Assembly (NCBI RefSeq): GCF_030505395.1
Contig: NZ_CP130044.1
Span: forward strand, 1,473,001-1,537,000
Length of the DNA stretch: 64,000 nt
Source: Asticcacaulis sp. ZE23SCel15
GTDB taxonomy: Bacteria > Pseudomonadota > Alphaproteobacteria > Caulobacterales > Caulobacteraceae
Direction: 5' to 3'
Shown: one piece after another, positions 26,974 to 35,178 of the stretch
Numbering within the stretch: position 1 is the stretch's first letter
Layout of the letters: the number at the start of each line of letters is the position of its first letter
The notes under the pieces: generated by a model
Seen by the model: only the letters and a program-made list of their open reading frames with translations
Database searches by the model: none
What the model was told of the DNA's origin: nothing
Position numbers and translations under genes: made by a program

Positions 26974-26997
26974 TTTTAATATCCCCAGATTGTGAGC

Positions 26998-27057
26998 AAA
27001 AAAAAACGCCTCAAGAATTTTTCACACCGAAAACCGATGCGATCAAAACTTGAGACG
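26998..27057 (-). terminator. Leader terminator in front of the porin-nrt operon
   Basis: On the minus strand CGTCTCAAG (27057-27049) pairs with CTTGAGGCG (27015-27007), with one G-U pair, and nine U residues follow (27006-26998). The loop is long (33 bases). It lies 24 bases before the porin start codon. Confidence 0.8.
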
Positions 27058-27126
27058 TCACTGTCTTTATGATGGAGGTTTAAACGCCGTCCTTGGCGAA
27101 TAAAAATGCTTTAGCCGTCCTTGGCT
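27053..27126 (-). promoter_or_regulatory. ANTAR-type (NasT) RNA target in the porin-nrt leader
   Basis: Three hairpins with six-base A1/G4 loops lie in a row on the minus strand: AGCC-AAGGAC-GGCT (27126-27113), CGCC-AAGGAC-GGCG (27098-27085) and AGAC-AGTGAC-GTCT (27066-27053). The first two share an identical loop. The last overlaps the 5' arm of the leader terminator by four bases, so its formation would block termination. The layout parallels the nirB leader, which supports common control by NasT. A TTGACG box further upstream (minus strand, near 27162-27157) could be part of the promoter. Confidence 0.8.
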
Positions 27127-27320
27127 ATACTCTAAGCCTCATCCTGAATTTATATTTCGTCAATGGAAATTCGTGCATTTGCGAAATATTTTTCATATGG
27201 GACGATGCAGTGCAGCAAAAATGTCACGAAAGGGTCATCAAAACCGCCATTCGCAAGGCTTTGCGACCCTTGCGAACGTGCCGCTCAAATGGTTTCGTTT
27301 GAAATTAACGCCGTGATCTG

Positions 27321-28460
27321 TCAGGCGCTGCGGAAAATGCCGCCGTCAAACAGCTCATTGGCGGGCATTAAAATGGGGTTAGGTGTGGCGTCCAGCGTCC
27401 ACGGCGCGGGCTCACCGCCTTCGGTTTTTTCATCGGTGAGGGGAATATCGAGCCCCAGAGACGCCGCCGCCTGCCGCCACAGGTCTGGGCGGTAGATCTG
27501 GCGGGCAATGGCGTCAAAGTCGTGTTCCGGTGTTGTCAGCCCCCAGCGTACAAACTGGCCCATGAACCATTTGGCGTGGCTGATCCACGGGAAGGTCGTG
27601 GTTTGCGGGTCAAGTAGCAGGCCCGCCCCTTCGGTTGACAGAGCCAGTTCAATGGCCTCTAACGGCGCCCCGACATAGCCCGGTTGCGCCAGAATTTTGG
27701 CCAGATCGGCAGTGTCGGCATCCTTGGCCCACTGCGCAGCTTTGAGCAGCGCGCGTACAAGTGCAATCACCCCGTCAGGGTTCTCATTGGCCCACGGTTC
27801 GCGCACCCCCAGAACCTTTTCGGGTTTGAGCGTCCAGAAATCGGGGTCGGAAAACAGTACCTGCCCGTCGCCGTTAAGCTGCGCCATCTGTGGCCAGGGC
27901 GAGCCGGAGCAAAACCCGTCGATCACCCCATCGCGCAGGGCGTCGGCCATACGCGATGGCGGCAGAACCACCCACTGCACCTGACGGTCAGGATCAATGC
28001 CACCGGCGGCGACCCAGTGGCGCAGCACGAAATGGTGGGGCGAATAGGCAAAGGGCATGGCCAGAACGACCTTTGGCGCACCGGCGGCACGGCGTCTCGA
28101 AATCTCGTCGCGCAGGGCGCGGGCGGTATCCAGCAGCTTGGCCTTATCGTCATGAATAAGCGCGGTCATCAGGCGGGATGACACGACCACGCTGTTGCCA
28201 TTAGCCCCCAACGCCATCGGGGCAATGATCTTACCAAGCGTTGGCCCCAAACCAAGCCCACGCGATAACGGCATGGGCGCCAGTACATGAGCCGCATCCA
28301 GCAAACCATACGACATCTTATCGCGAATGTTTGACCAGTTGGCCTCCCGGCTTAAGGTCACATCCAGTCCTTCGGCGGTGTAATAGCCAAGCGCCTCGCC
28401 CAGCAGCACAAGGGCCGAGTTGTTGAGCGGGCTGAAACCGATTTTCAGGCTTAGAACCAT
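27321..28460 (-). CDS. nasS: Nitrate sensor NasS
   Basis: The 379-residue protein resembles NrtA (LKIGFSPLNNSALVLLGEALGYY, YGLLDAAHVLAPMPLSRGLG, FCSGSPWP) but has no export signal, so it stays in the cytoplasm. In studied bacteria NasS holds NasT when nitrate is absent and releases it when nitrate or nitrite binds. The gene overlaps nasT by one base (TAATG), so the two are made in fixed proportion. Together they should control the two leaders with ANTAR-type hairpins on either side. The gap of about 194 bases up to the nrt leader holds only that operon's promoter region. Confidence 0.92.
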   Translation of the reverse strand: MVLSLKIGFSPLNNSALVLLGEALGYYTAEGLDVTLSREANWSNIRDKMSYGLLDAAHVLAPMPLSRGLGLGPTLGKIIAPMALGANGNSVVVSSRLMTALIHDDKAKLLDTARALRDEISRRRAAGAPKVVLAMPFAYSPHHFVLRHWVAAGGIDPDRQVQWVVLPPSRMADALRDGVIDGFCSGSPWPQMAQLNGDGQVLFSDPDFWTLKPEKVLGVREPWANENPDGVIALVRALLKAAQWAKDADTADLAKILAQPGYVGAPLEAIELALSTEGAGLLLDPQTTTFPWISHAKWFMGQFVRWGLTTPEHDFDAIARQIYRPDLWRQAAASLGLDIPLTDEKTEGGEPAPWTLDATPNPILMPANELFDGGIFRSA

Positions 28461-29047
28461 TATCCTTCTCCCGGTTTCAAAAGGCCGGATATAGCCAGAA
28501 TATCGGCGGCGACGGCAGCCATCGGCCGGCCGGTATCCATGGCGTGCTTGCGCAAAATCTTATAGGCGTCGTCTTCGCTGATCCCGCGTGAGGTCATCAG
28601 AACACCCTTGGCACGGTCAATGCTCTTGCGCGCCGCAAGGTCAGCCTTGGCCTTGGATAGATCGGCCCGCAGGGTCTGCATCAGGTTAAAACGGTGGGTC
28701 GCCACCGTCAGGATCGAGGCGACCCGGTTTGGCGAATAGCCATCGACGATATAGGCGGCGACCCCGGCCTCCAGCGCTTCGGCCGTCGTGTTGGCGTCGG
28801 ATCGGTCAACAAACATGGCCACCGGTCGCGGGGCCTGTTCATGGGCGATCTGAAGGGCATCGAGCGTATCGCGATCCGGGCTTTCGCAGGCGATGATCAC
28901 CATCTCAGGATTAATATCCTTAAGCCGTGCCAGCTCGAACCGCGGCCAGTGATGGATGGTCGCGTCCTGATGAGCGCTATCCGCACGTATGCCCTCGGCC
29001 ACAAGGGCCGCGCGGGCATCATCGGGATCGATAATCAGGACGTTCAT
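28460..29047 (-). CDS. nasT: ANTAR-domain antiterminator NasT
   Basis: The 195-residue protein has an N-terminal receiver-like domain (about 1-120: VLIIDPDDARAALVAEGIRA) and a C-terminal ANTAR RNA-binding domain (about 130-185: KSIDRAKGVLMTSRGISEDD, then AYKILRKHAMDTGRPMAAVA). ANTAR proteins bind paired hexaloop hairpins in leader RNA and prevent termination. NasT is normally held inactive by NasS. Candidate targets are visible before nirB, before the porin-nrt operon and, in altered form, before narK. The ATG lacks a clear Shine-Dalgarno sequence and lies 9 bases after a large hairpin, so its own translation may be controlled. Confidence 0.93.
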   Translation of the reverse strand: MNVLIIDPDDARAALVAEGIRADSAHQDATIHHWPRFELARLKDINPEMVIIACESPDRDTLDALQIAHEQAPRPVAMFVDRSDANTTAEALEAGVAAYIVDGYSPNRVASILTVATHRFNLMQTLRADLSKAKADLAARKSIDRAKGVLMTSRGISEDDAYKILRKHAMDTGRPMAAVAADILAISGLLKPGEG

Positions 29048-29056
29048 GCGGGAAAC

Positions 29057-29098
29057 TTTTAGCCGGGCGGTGAATCGCCCCTTACGGCTATGCTAAAA
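29057..29098 (-). promoter_or_regulatory. Long imperfect hairpin in the nasT leader
   Basis: TTTTAGC (29057-29063) pairs with GCTAAAA (29092-29098), with further pairs GCCG/CGGC and GGGCG/CGCCC inside. It ends 9 bases before the nasT ATG and has no U-run toward nasT, so it may hide the ribosome site rather than stop transcription. The inner loop on the minus strand (ATTCAC) lacks the G4 of an ANTAR loop. Confidence 0.45.
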
Positions 29099-29164
29099 AT
29101 GCTGCATCGCGCAAGAGGGCACGTTGCATCAAATGACGCTTAAGTGACAAAAAATCAGGCCATC

Positions 29165-29193
29165 TTGACGCGAGGGGGCCATATCGCTTATGT
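29165..29193 (+). promoter_or_regulatory. Candidate narK promoter
   Basis: TTGACG (29165-29170), 17 bases, then TTATGT (29188-29193). The -10 match is weak. It would give a leader of about 120 bases that includes both narK hairpins. Confidence 0.35.
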
Positions 29194-29215
29194 GTGGGAT
29201 AACAGCGATTGGGGA

Positions 29216-29321
29216 ACTGACCAACGAAGGTCAGTGTTCCGGGACGAACCGGACAGTCGTAACTCAACCTTACATTCCCCCACACGCGTGCTTACGCACG
29301 TCTTGTCATCGCAGGTTCGTC
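29216..29321 (+). promoter_or_regulatory. narK leader: hexaloop hairpins overlapping a start-site-blocking segment
   Basis: ACTGACC-AACGAA-GGTCAGT (29216-29235) is a 7-base-pair hairpin with an A1/G4 six-base loop. A second hairpin, TCCGG-GACGAA-CCGGA (29238-29253), has G at position 1 but keeps G4. Bases GACGAACC (29243-29250), which are the second loop plus two stem bases, are perfectly complementary to GGTTCGTC (29314-29321), the bases just before the narK ATG. Forming the second hairpin would therefore free the ribosome site. A short stem CGTGC/GCACG (29287-29300) with a poor U-run is also present. This is inference from pairing alone. Confidence 0.55.
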
Positions 29322-30533
29322 ATGATCTCCAAAGAGTTCCTTAAGGCCGGGCACGCCCCGACTCTGTTTTCTGCCTTTCTCTATTTCGACATGAGTTTCA
29401 TGGTCTGGGTGCTTTTGGGCGCGCTCGGTGTGCAGATTGCCGCCGATCTGGGCCTGACGCCCGCCGAAAAAGGCTTCATGGTCGCCGTACCTATTCTGAC
29501 CGGCGCTTTGCTGCGCATGGTCAGCGGCGTGCTGGTCGACCGCATCGGCCCGAAAATGACCGGCGCCATCAGCCAGATGATCGTCATTGCCGGTTTGTTG
29601 CTGGCGTGGCTTTTGAACGTCAACAGCTATGAAGGCATTCTGGCACTCGGCGTTGTGCTGGGCGTGGCCGGATCGTCGTTCGCGGTGGCCTTGCCACTGG
29701 CCTCACGCTGGTATCCGCCGCAGTATCAGGGCATTGCACTGGGCATCGCCGGGGCCGGCAATTCAGGGACGGTGTTTGCCTCTTTGTTTGCGCCGTCATT
29801 GGCTAAGGCGTTCGGCTGGTCGACCGTGTTTGGTCTGGCGGCCATCCCGCTGATCATCGCCTTTGTCATCTACATGCTGTTTGCCAAGGACGCACCGGAT
29901 CAGCCGGCACCTAAGAAGCTTGAACAATATTTAAGCATCCTGAAAGAGCCCGATGCGTGGTGGTTCATGCTGTTTTACGGCGTCAGCTTCGGCGGGTTTG
30001 TGGGCTTAAGTTCTTCGCTCAATATCTATTTCAACGTCGAATACGGTCTGGGGCCGGTCATTGCGGGCTTCTTTACGGCGGCGTGCGTCTTTGCAGGCTC
30101 TCTGGTGCGCCCGATCGGCGGCGGTCTGGCCGACAAAATCGGCGGCATCCGTACCCTGTCGATCATGTATGTGGTGGCGGCGATCGCTCTGGTGATCATG
30201 AGCGTCAAACTGCCCAGCGCCTATGCCACGCTGGGCGTGCTGATCGTCGGCATGAGCGCGCTCGGCATGGCCAATGGCGCGGTCTTCCAACTGGTCCCGC
30301 AGCGTTTCCGTAATGAAATCGGCGTCATGACCGGTCTGGTCGGCATGTTCGGTGGCATTGGCGGCTTTTATCTGGCGGCCAGCCTTGGTGTCTCAAAGCA
30401 GGCTCTGGGCAGCTATCAGCCCGGTCTGATCGGCTTTGCGGTGCTGGCGGTGATTGCGTTTGGCGGTCTGACCCTGATCAAGCGGCGGTGGCGCACGACC
30501 TGGGGTGCGGCCATTGCTGACGCGCGGATTTAG
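29322..30533 (+). CDS. NarK-type nitrate/nitrite transporter (MFS, NNP family)
   Basis: The 403-residue membrane protein of about 12 helices has the nitrate-porter signatures GAGNSGTVFASLF in the first half and GMFGGIGGFYL in the second. It imports nitrate, or exchanges nitrate and nitrite, at the inner membrane. The frame is open back to 29190, but ATG 29322 was chosen because the family start (HAPTLFSAFLYFDMSFMVWVL) follows at once and the upstream part is leader RNA. It is divergent from nasT-nasS. Together with NrtABC it gives the cell two nitrate uptake routes. A strong terminator follows at 30665. Confidence 0.9.
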   Translation: MISKEFLKAGHAPTLFSAFLYFDMSFMVWVLLGALGVQIAADLGLTPAEKGFMVAVPILTGALLRMVSGVLVDRIGPKMTGAISQMIVIAGLLLAWLLNVNSYEGILALGVVLGVAGSSFAVALPLASRWYPPQYQGIALGIAGAGNSGTVFASLFAPSLAKAFGWSTVFGLAAIPLIIAFVIYMLFAKDAPDQPAPKKLEQYLSILKEPDAWWFMLFYGVSFGGFVGLSSSLNIYFNVEYGLGPVIAGFFTAACVFAGSLVRPIGGGLADKIGGIRTLSIMYVVAAIALVIMSVKLPSAYATLGVLIVGMSALGMANGAVFQLVPQRFRNEIGVMTGLVGMFGGIGGFYLAASLGVSKQALGSYQPGLIGFAVLAVIAFGGLTLIKRRWRTTWGAAIADARI

Positions 30534-30664
30534 ACTTTCGTCTAAGCCACCATTGCGGTGGCGGCCAAGATGGCGAAGCCATCGCCCGGCGAGGGACTTT
30601 TAAAAGTGTTAGTAAGCGTATGCGTATCTGATCTGAAACTATCTGATATCTTCGGATAAACCTG

Positions 30665-30705
30665 AACAGGATCTGCGTGCCCCCCCTCGCAGATCCTGTT
30701 TTTTT
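30665..30705 (+). terminator. Strong intrinsic terminator of narK
   Basis: ACAGGATCTGCG pairs perfectly with CGCAGATCCTGT around a C-rich loop, followed by seven T residues. The T-tract overlaps the stop codon of the convergent modB. The 130 bases before it hold two further small hairpins (CCACC/GGTGG and GATGGC/GCCATC near 30549-30593) and no gene. Confidence 0.9.
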
Positions 30706-31381
30706 ATGACTTCGCCCTATGCCGGTCCATCCACAGCAGGGTCATGATGATCACAAAGGCAAATAGCGCAAGGCCGGCCGCCAGTTGATGGGCCTCGCCC
30801 CAGCGCAGTTGTTCGACCAGTTGATAGATGCGGATCGAGATGACTTCGGTCTTACCCGGAATAGAGCCGCCGATCATCAGCACGACGCCGAACTCACCGA
30901 TGGTGTGGGCAAACACCAAAAGAGCCGCGGTCACAAACCCTCTGCGTGACTGCGGCATGACCACGTCAAAAAAGGTGCGCAGACGTGACGCACTCAAAGA
31001 TGAGGCGACATCCAGTTGCTTAGGGTCAATGGCGGCAAAGGCGTTACGAATTGGCTGCACCGCAAAAGGCAGAGAATAAAATACTGACCCTATGACCAGC
31101 CCGGTGAAGGTGAAATTCAGGGTGCGGATGCCGAACGGTTCAAACAGTACCATCAGCGGGCTGTTAGGGCCCATCGCCACCAGCAGGTAAAACCCAAGCA
31201 CGGTCGGCGGCAGGACGATGGGCAGTGTGGTGATCGCCGTCACCACATCCTTAAAGACGCTGTGGCCGCGCGCCAGCCACCAGGCCAGCGGGGTGGCGAT
31301 CAGCAGCAGCAGAACCGTCGTCACCGCTGCCAGCGACAGCGTGATGTGGATCGCGTCTCCAAGGCCTTCGGAACTTACCAC
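30704..31381 (-). CDS. modB: Molybdate ABC transporter permease
   Basis: The 225-residue permease has about five membrane helices and the ModB motif HTIGEFGVVLMIGGSIPGKT, with LDVASSLSASRLRTFFDVVMP as the coupling region. It forms the inner-membrane channel for molybdate. The start is a GTG 2 bases after the modA stop codon (TGAGGGTG), so translation is coupled. Normally modC, the ATPase, follows, but here the gene ends on the narK terminator and no modC is nearby. The ATPase must be encoded elsewhere or borrowed from another importer. Confidence 0.9.
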   Translation of the reverse strand: MVSSEGLGDAIHITLSLAAVTTVLLLLIATPLAWWLARGHSVFKDVVTAITTLPIVLPPTVLGFYLLVAMGPNSPLMVLFEPFGIRTLNFTFTGLVIGSVFYSLPFAVQPIRNAFAAIDPKQLDVASSLSASRLRTFFDVVMPQSRRGFVTAALLVFAHTIGEFGVVLMIGGSIPGKTEVISIRIYQLVEQLRWGEAHQLAAGLALFAFVIIMTLLWMDRHRAKS

Positions 31382-31383
31382 CC

Positions 31384-32127
31384 TCAGCGAACCTCATAAC
31401 CGTATGAGCGGATAATTCTGACCGCTTCGGGTGATTTTAAAAATGTCAGCCACGCCCGCGCGGCCGGATTTTTATCGCCGGTTTTGAGCAGGATGACTTG
31501 CTGATCTATGGGGGTATAATAGGATTTAGGAACAACCCAGCGCGATCCGGTTTTAGAGCGATGAACCTGCGATGCCGCCACAAACCCAAGCTCCGCCGAT
31601 CCGGTCGAGACGAAGTTATAGGTCTGGGCGATCGAGGTGCCTTTAACGATTTTAGGAGCTGCCGCTTCATAAATGCCCAGTTTTTTAAGCGTTTCAACGG
31701 CGGCCACGCCGTAAGGCGCCGTGCCCGGATCGGCGATGGCGATTTTGCTGAACTTAGCCCTTTTCAGAACGGCGCCTTTTGTGTCGACCAGCTTCGGATC
31801 AGCGCTCCACAGCACCAGCGCCCCGTAGGCATAGATAAAGCGCGTGCCTTTGACCCCAAGTCCTTCGGCTTCGGCCTTAAGCGGGCGCTCGGCGTCGGCG
31901 GACATAAATACCTCATAGGGCGCGCCGTTCATGATCTGGGTGTAGAACTGACCTGACGGCCCAAAGCTCAGACTTGCCTCATGGCCGGTGCGCGCCTTGA
32001 ACGCGGCGGCGATATCTTTGGCGGGCTCCGTGAAGTTGGCAGCCACCGCCACCTTGACCTCACCGGCATGGCTTGCCGCCGTTATGGGCAGGAGCCACAT
32101 CAGGCATATGAGCAGGCGTAAGAACAT
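31384..32127 (-). CDS. modA: Molybdate-binding periplasmic protein
   Basis: The 247-residue protein has a signal peptide (about 1-21, ending ASHAG) and the ModA pattern VKVAVAANFTEPAKDIAAAF, SFGPSGQFYTQI, APYEVFMSADAERP, AIADPGTAPYGVAA and GSAELGFVAASQV. It captures molybdate or tungstate in the periplasm for ModB. It lies directly beyond the nitrate genes, matching the molybdenum demand of NasA. No ModE-type operator could be recognised in the 260 bases upstream. Confidence 0.93.
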   Translation of the reverse strand: MFLRLLICLMWLLPITAASHAGEVKVAVAANFTEPAKDIAAAFKARTGHEASLSFGPSGQFYTQIMNGAPYEVFMSADAERPLKAEAEGLGVKGTRFIYAYGALVLWSADPKLVDTKGAVLKRAKFSKIAIADPGTAPYGVAAVETLKKLGIYEAAAPKIVKGTSIAQTYNFVSTGSAELGFVAASQVHRSKTGSRWVVPKSYYTPIDQQVILLKTGDKNPAARAWLTFLKSPEAVRIIRSYGYEVR

Positions 32128-32391
32128 GACAGCCCCTTAAATAGCGCGGCTTCAATTCCTAAAGGTCATGAGCCGTCAGGGCAAACGAATATCATTTTTG
32201 TGCGCTGCAATAAGTATAAATGCTTACGTAAGGTAAGCTTAGAAGTATTTTTAAACAACGCCAGCCAGTTAACTCCAAAAAAATCATTATTTCATAAAAA
32301 GACCAATGAATTCGGGCCTGTGGCGGCATTATTCGCCGCTTGGTTGCGATTTGAGTTGATGAATTCAACTTATGGATTTTTTGGAGCCAGA

Positions 32392-35178
32392 ATGTTCCGC
32401 GTTATTTCCTGTCTGACCGATCAACACGATTGGGTTTTGGTCGCATTGGCCGCCATAGTCTGCCTTGTATCGTCCTTTGCTGCGGTGAACCTGATGCAGC
32501 GCGCCAAGGCGACGGATGGTGCCTCGCGTCTGAAATGGCTGCTGACCGCAGGTATAGCGACCGGCTTTGGCATCTGGGCCACGCATTTTATTGCCATGCT
32601 GGCCTATGATCCGGGTGTGGCAACGGGGTATGATCTCAATCTAACCGTCTTATCTCTGGTGATGGCGATTGTCGTGACCGGGGCCGGGATAGCGCTTGCC
32701 GTGACCGCGGATTTCAAGGGCGCGCAGGCTGCGGGTGGCGCTCTGGTTGGCGCAGGTATCGGCTGCATGCACTATATGGGCATGACGGCCATGCAGATGC
32801 CGGGCTATATTTCCTGGCAACTGGATCTGGTTCTGGCCTCGATCGTTCTGGGCATGGCGTTTGGGGCTGTGGCCCTGATGGTGGCGGCACGCGCCAAGAC
32901 CTGGAAGGGGATTGTGGCCGCGACGGGTCTTTTGGTTCTGGCGATTGTGTCTCACCATTTTACCGCTATGGGTGGTGTGGTCATTACCCCCGACCCGACG
33001 CGAGTTATTGGCGGGCTGATGCTCAAACCGGACAGCATGTCGCTGGCGATTGCCGTAGCGGCCATGTCTGTACTGACAATCTGTTTGTCGGCGGCGGTTC
33101 AGGGGCGGCGCATGGAAGCGGCTGTGGCCGCATCGGAGCGCACCTTTAAAATTCTGGTCGAAGGGGTCAAGGACTATGCCATCTACATGCTGGATGAGCA
33201 TGGCCATGTAAACAACTGGAATGCCGGTGCTGAACGGATCAAGGGCTTTAAGGCCACTGAGATCGTGGGCAGGCACTTCTCCTGTTTCTACCTACCCGAA
33301 GCGCGCGAGGCCGGGGCGCCGGCGCGGGCGTTGCAGATCGCACTGGAAACCGGACGCTACGAAGAAGAAGGTCGGCGTTTGCGTAAAAACGGTGAGCCGT
33401 TCTGGGCGCACGTCATTATTACACCGGTGCGTGATGAACAAAATAATCTGATGGGCTTTGCTAAGATTACCCGTGACGTCACGGCGCGGCGGGCCGATCG
33501 TGAACACCTGATTAATATGTCGGCCAATCTCGACATGGCGCTCAGTCATATGTCGCACGGCCTGTGCCTGTTCGACAAAAATGAGCGGCTGGTGCTGAGC
33601 AATCAGCGCTTTACCGAGATTTTCAATCTGCCGCCCGAAGCGGTCTTTGAGGGTGCCCGTTTTCGTCATCTGATTGAGCAGGGCCTTGCGGCTCGTGACG
33701 GGAAGGTGCCCGATGACGCGACCGTGCGTGAGGCCTATTCCAGACACAAGGCGGCTCTTTATCAGCCGGGTGGCAGTACGATTGTGGCTGAGATGTCGCC
33801 GACCTGTATTATCTCCATGACCTACCGGCCCATGCCGCACGGCGGATGGGTGGCGACCTATGAAGATATCACTGACCGGCGGATGGATGAAGCGCGTATC
33901 GCCCATATGGCGCGGCATGATGGCCTGACCGGCCTGCCCAACCGCGAGCATTTTACCGACTACCTCGATCAGGAACTGGACTGGGCGCGCCGTCATCAGT
34001 CCAAGGTCGCGGTGATTGCTATCGACCTTGACCGCTTCAAGGAAATCAACGACACGCGCGGCCATGCGGCGGGCGATGAGGTGCTGAAAGCCCTGTCGGC
34101 GCGGATGCAGGATGTGCTGCATGGAGATGAGTTCGTAGCCCGGTTTGGCGGTGACGAATTCAGTGCGGCCAAACGCTTTGAGGATGAGACGGAACTGATG
34201 GATTTCATCAGTCGTTTGAACGGGGCCTTAAGCGCGATGATCGATCTGGACGGCTATGAATTGACGCCGGAAGGCAGCCTTGGGGTCGCCATCTTCCCTC
34301 AGGATGCCGAAACGCGCGATCCGCTGATGAACAATGCTGATCTGGCGCTGTACCGTGCTAAGGCCACGCACGGTGAGCGCTTCTGTTTCTACGAAGCGCG
34401 CATGGATGAGGCGGCCCGCGACCGCCGCGCCATCGCCAAGGATCTGTGGGAAGCCATCAAGAACGATGAATTCCAAGTCTACTACCAAATACAGAAATCC
34501 GTCATGACGGGTGAAACGACCGGCTATGAAGCCCTGCTGCGCTGGATACACCCGACGCGTGGATTTGTGTCTCCGGTCGATTTCATCCCCGTGGCCGAAG
34601 AGTGCGGCGCGATCCTTGATATCGGGGAATGGGTCTTGAGAAACGCCTGCCGTGAGGCCGCGAGCTGGGACACTGATGCTAAGATCGCCGTCAATCTGTC
34701 ACCGGTGCAATTGGGCAATGTCAATCTGGTGCAGGTGGTGCATGAAATTCTGATCGAGACCGGCCTGTCACCCAAACGGCTTGAGCTGGAGATCACGGAG
34801 TCGACCATTATCGGTGATAAGGTTCGCGCCCTGCATATCCTGCGTCAGATCAAGGCGCTGGGCGTGACCATCGCCATCGATGATTTCGGCACCGGCTATT
34901 CGTCGCTCGATACGCTCAATTCCTTCCCGTTCGATAAGATCAAGATCGACCGGTCGTTCCTGATGGAAGCCGAGCAGAGCCCGCAATCGCTGGCGATCAT
35001 CAAGGCCATTCTGGCGCTCGGCAAAAGCTTGAACGTGCCAGTGCTGGCCGAAGGGGTGGAAACTGAAACCCAGCTTAGTTTGCTGCGCACAGAAGGTTGC
35101 GATGAGGCGCAAGGGTACCTGCTGGGCCGTCCGGCGCCCATGTCAGGGGAAGAGATTAGAAGAGCTAAATCGGCTTAA
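32392..35178 (+). CDS. MHYT-PAS-GGDEF-EAL sensor protein
   Basis: The 928-residue protein starts with a seven-helix MHYT sensor domain (about 1-240). Its metal-binding motifs appear as THFIAML, MHYMGMTAM and HHFTAMGG, thought to sense a gas such as oxygen, CO or NO through copper. Then follow a PAS domain (about 245-370), a second PAS-like domain (about 375-495), GGDEF (RFGGDEFSAA) and EAL (GYEALLRW, DDFGTGYSS, EGVETETQ). Both catalytic motifs are intact, while the RxxD inhibitory site is absent. ATG 32392 was chosen because GGAG lies 6 bases upstream and the domain begins there. The open frame extends to 32200. The upstream 260 bases hold no other gene. Confidence 0.9.
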   Translation: MFRVISCLTDQHDWVLVALAAIVCLVSSFAAVNLMQRAKATDGASRLKWLLTAGIATGFGIWATHFIAMLAYDPGVATGYDLNLTVLSLVMAIVVTGAGIALAVTADFKGAQAAGGALVGAGIGCMHYMGMTAMQMPGYISWQLDLVLASIVLGMAFGAVALMVAARAKTWKGIVAATGLLVLAIVSHHFTAMGGVVITPDPTRVIGGLMLKPDSMSLAIAVAAMSVLTICLSAAVQGRRMEAAVAASERTFKILVEGVKDYAIYMLDEHGHVNNWNAGAERIKGFKATEIVGRHFSCFYLPEAREAGAPARALQIALETGRYEEEGRRLRKNGEPFWAHVIITPVRDEQNNLMGFAKITRDVTARRADREHLINMSANLDMALSHMSHGLCLFDKNERLVLSNQRFTEIFNLPPEAVFEGARFRHLIEQGLAARDGKVPDDATVREAYSRHKAALYQPGGSTIVAEMSPTCIISMTYRPMPHGGWVATYEDITDRRMDEARIAHMARHDGLTGLPNREHFTDYLDQELDWARRHQSKVAVIAIDLDRFKEINDTRGHAAGDEVLKALSARMQDVLHGDEFVARFGGDEFSAAKRFEDETELMDFISRLNGALSAMIDLDGYELTPEGSLGVAIFPQDAETRDPLMNNADLALYRAKATHGERFCFYEARMDEAARDRRAIAKDLWEAIKNDEFQVYYQIQKSVMTGETTGYEALLRWIHPTRGFVSPVDFIPVAEECGAILDIGEWVLRNACREAASWDTDAKIAVNLSPVQLGNVNLVQVVHEILIETGLSPKRLELEITESTIIGDKVRALHILRQIKALGVTIAIDDFGTGYSSLDTLNSFPFDKIKIDRSFLMEAEQSPQSLAIIKAILALGKSLNVPVLAEGVETETQLSLLRTEGCDEAQGYLLGRPAPMSGEEIRRAKSA

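Noticed and set aside
27093-27495. Two open frames (27093-27302 and 27163-27495) upstream of nasS on the plus strand
   Set aside because: They cross the structured nrt leader and the opposite strand of nasS, have no recognisable product and no good ribosome site.
29057-29098. The nasT leader hairpin as another ANTAR element
   Set aside because: On the coding strand its six-base loop reads ATTCAC, lacking G at position 4, and there is no terminator behind it.
30544-30600. Paired small hairpins after narK as a second ANTAR site
   Set aside because: The loops are not six bases with A1/G4 and they lie after the gene.
32128-32391. A molybdenum-cofactor riboswitch or ModE site before modA, or a longer start for the MHYT gene
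   Set aside because: No matching palindrome or conserved structure was found, and the MHYT start at 32392 has a good ribosome site.
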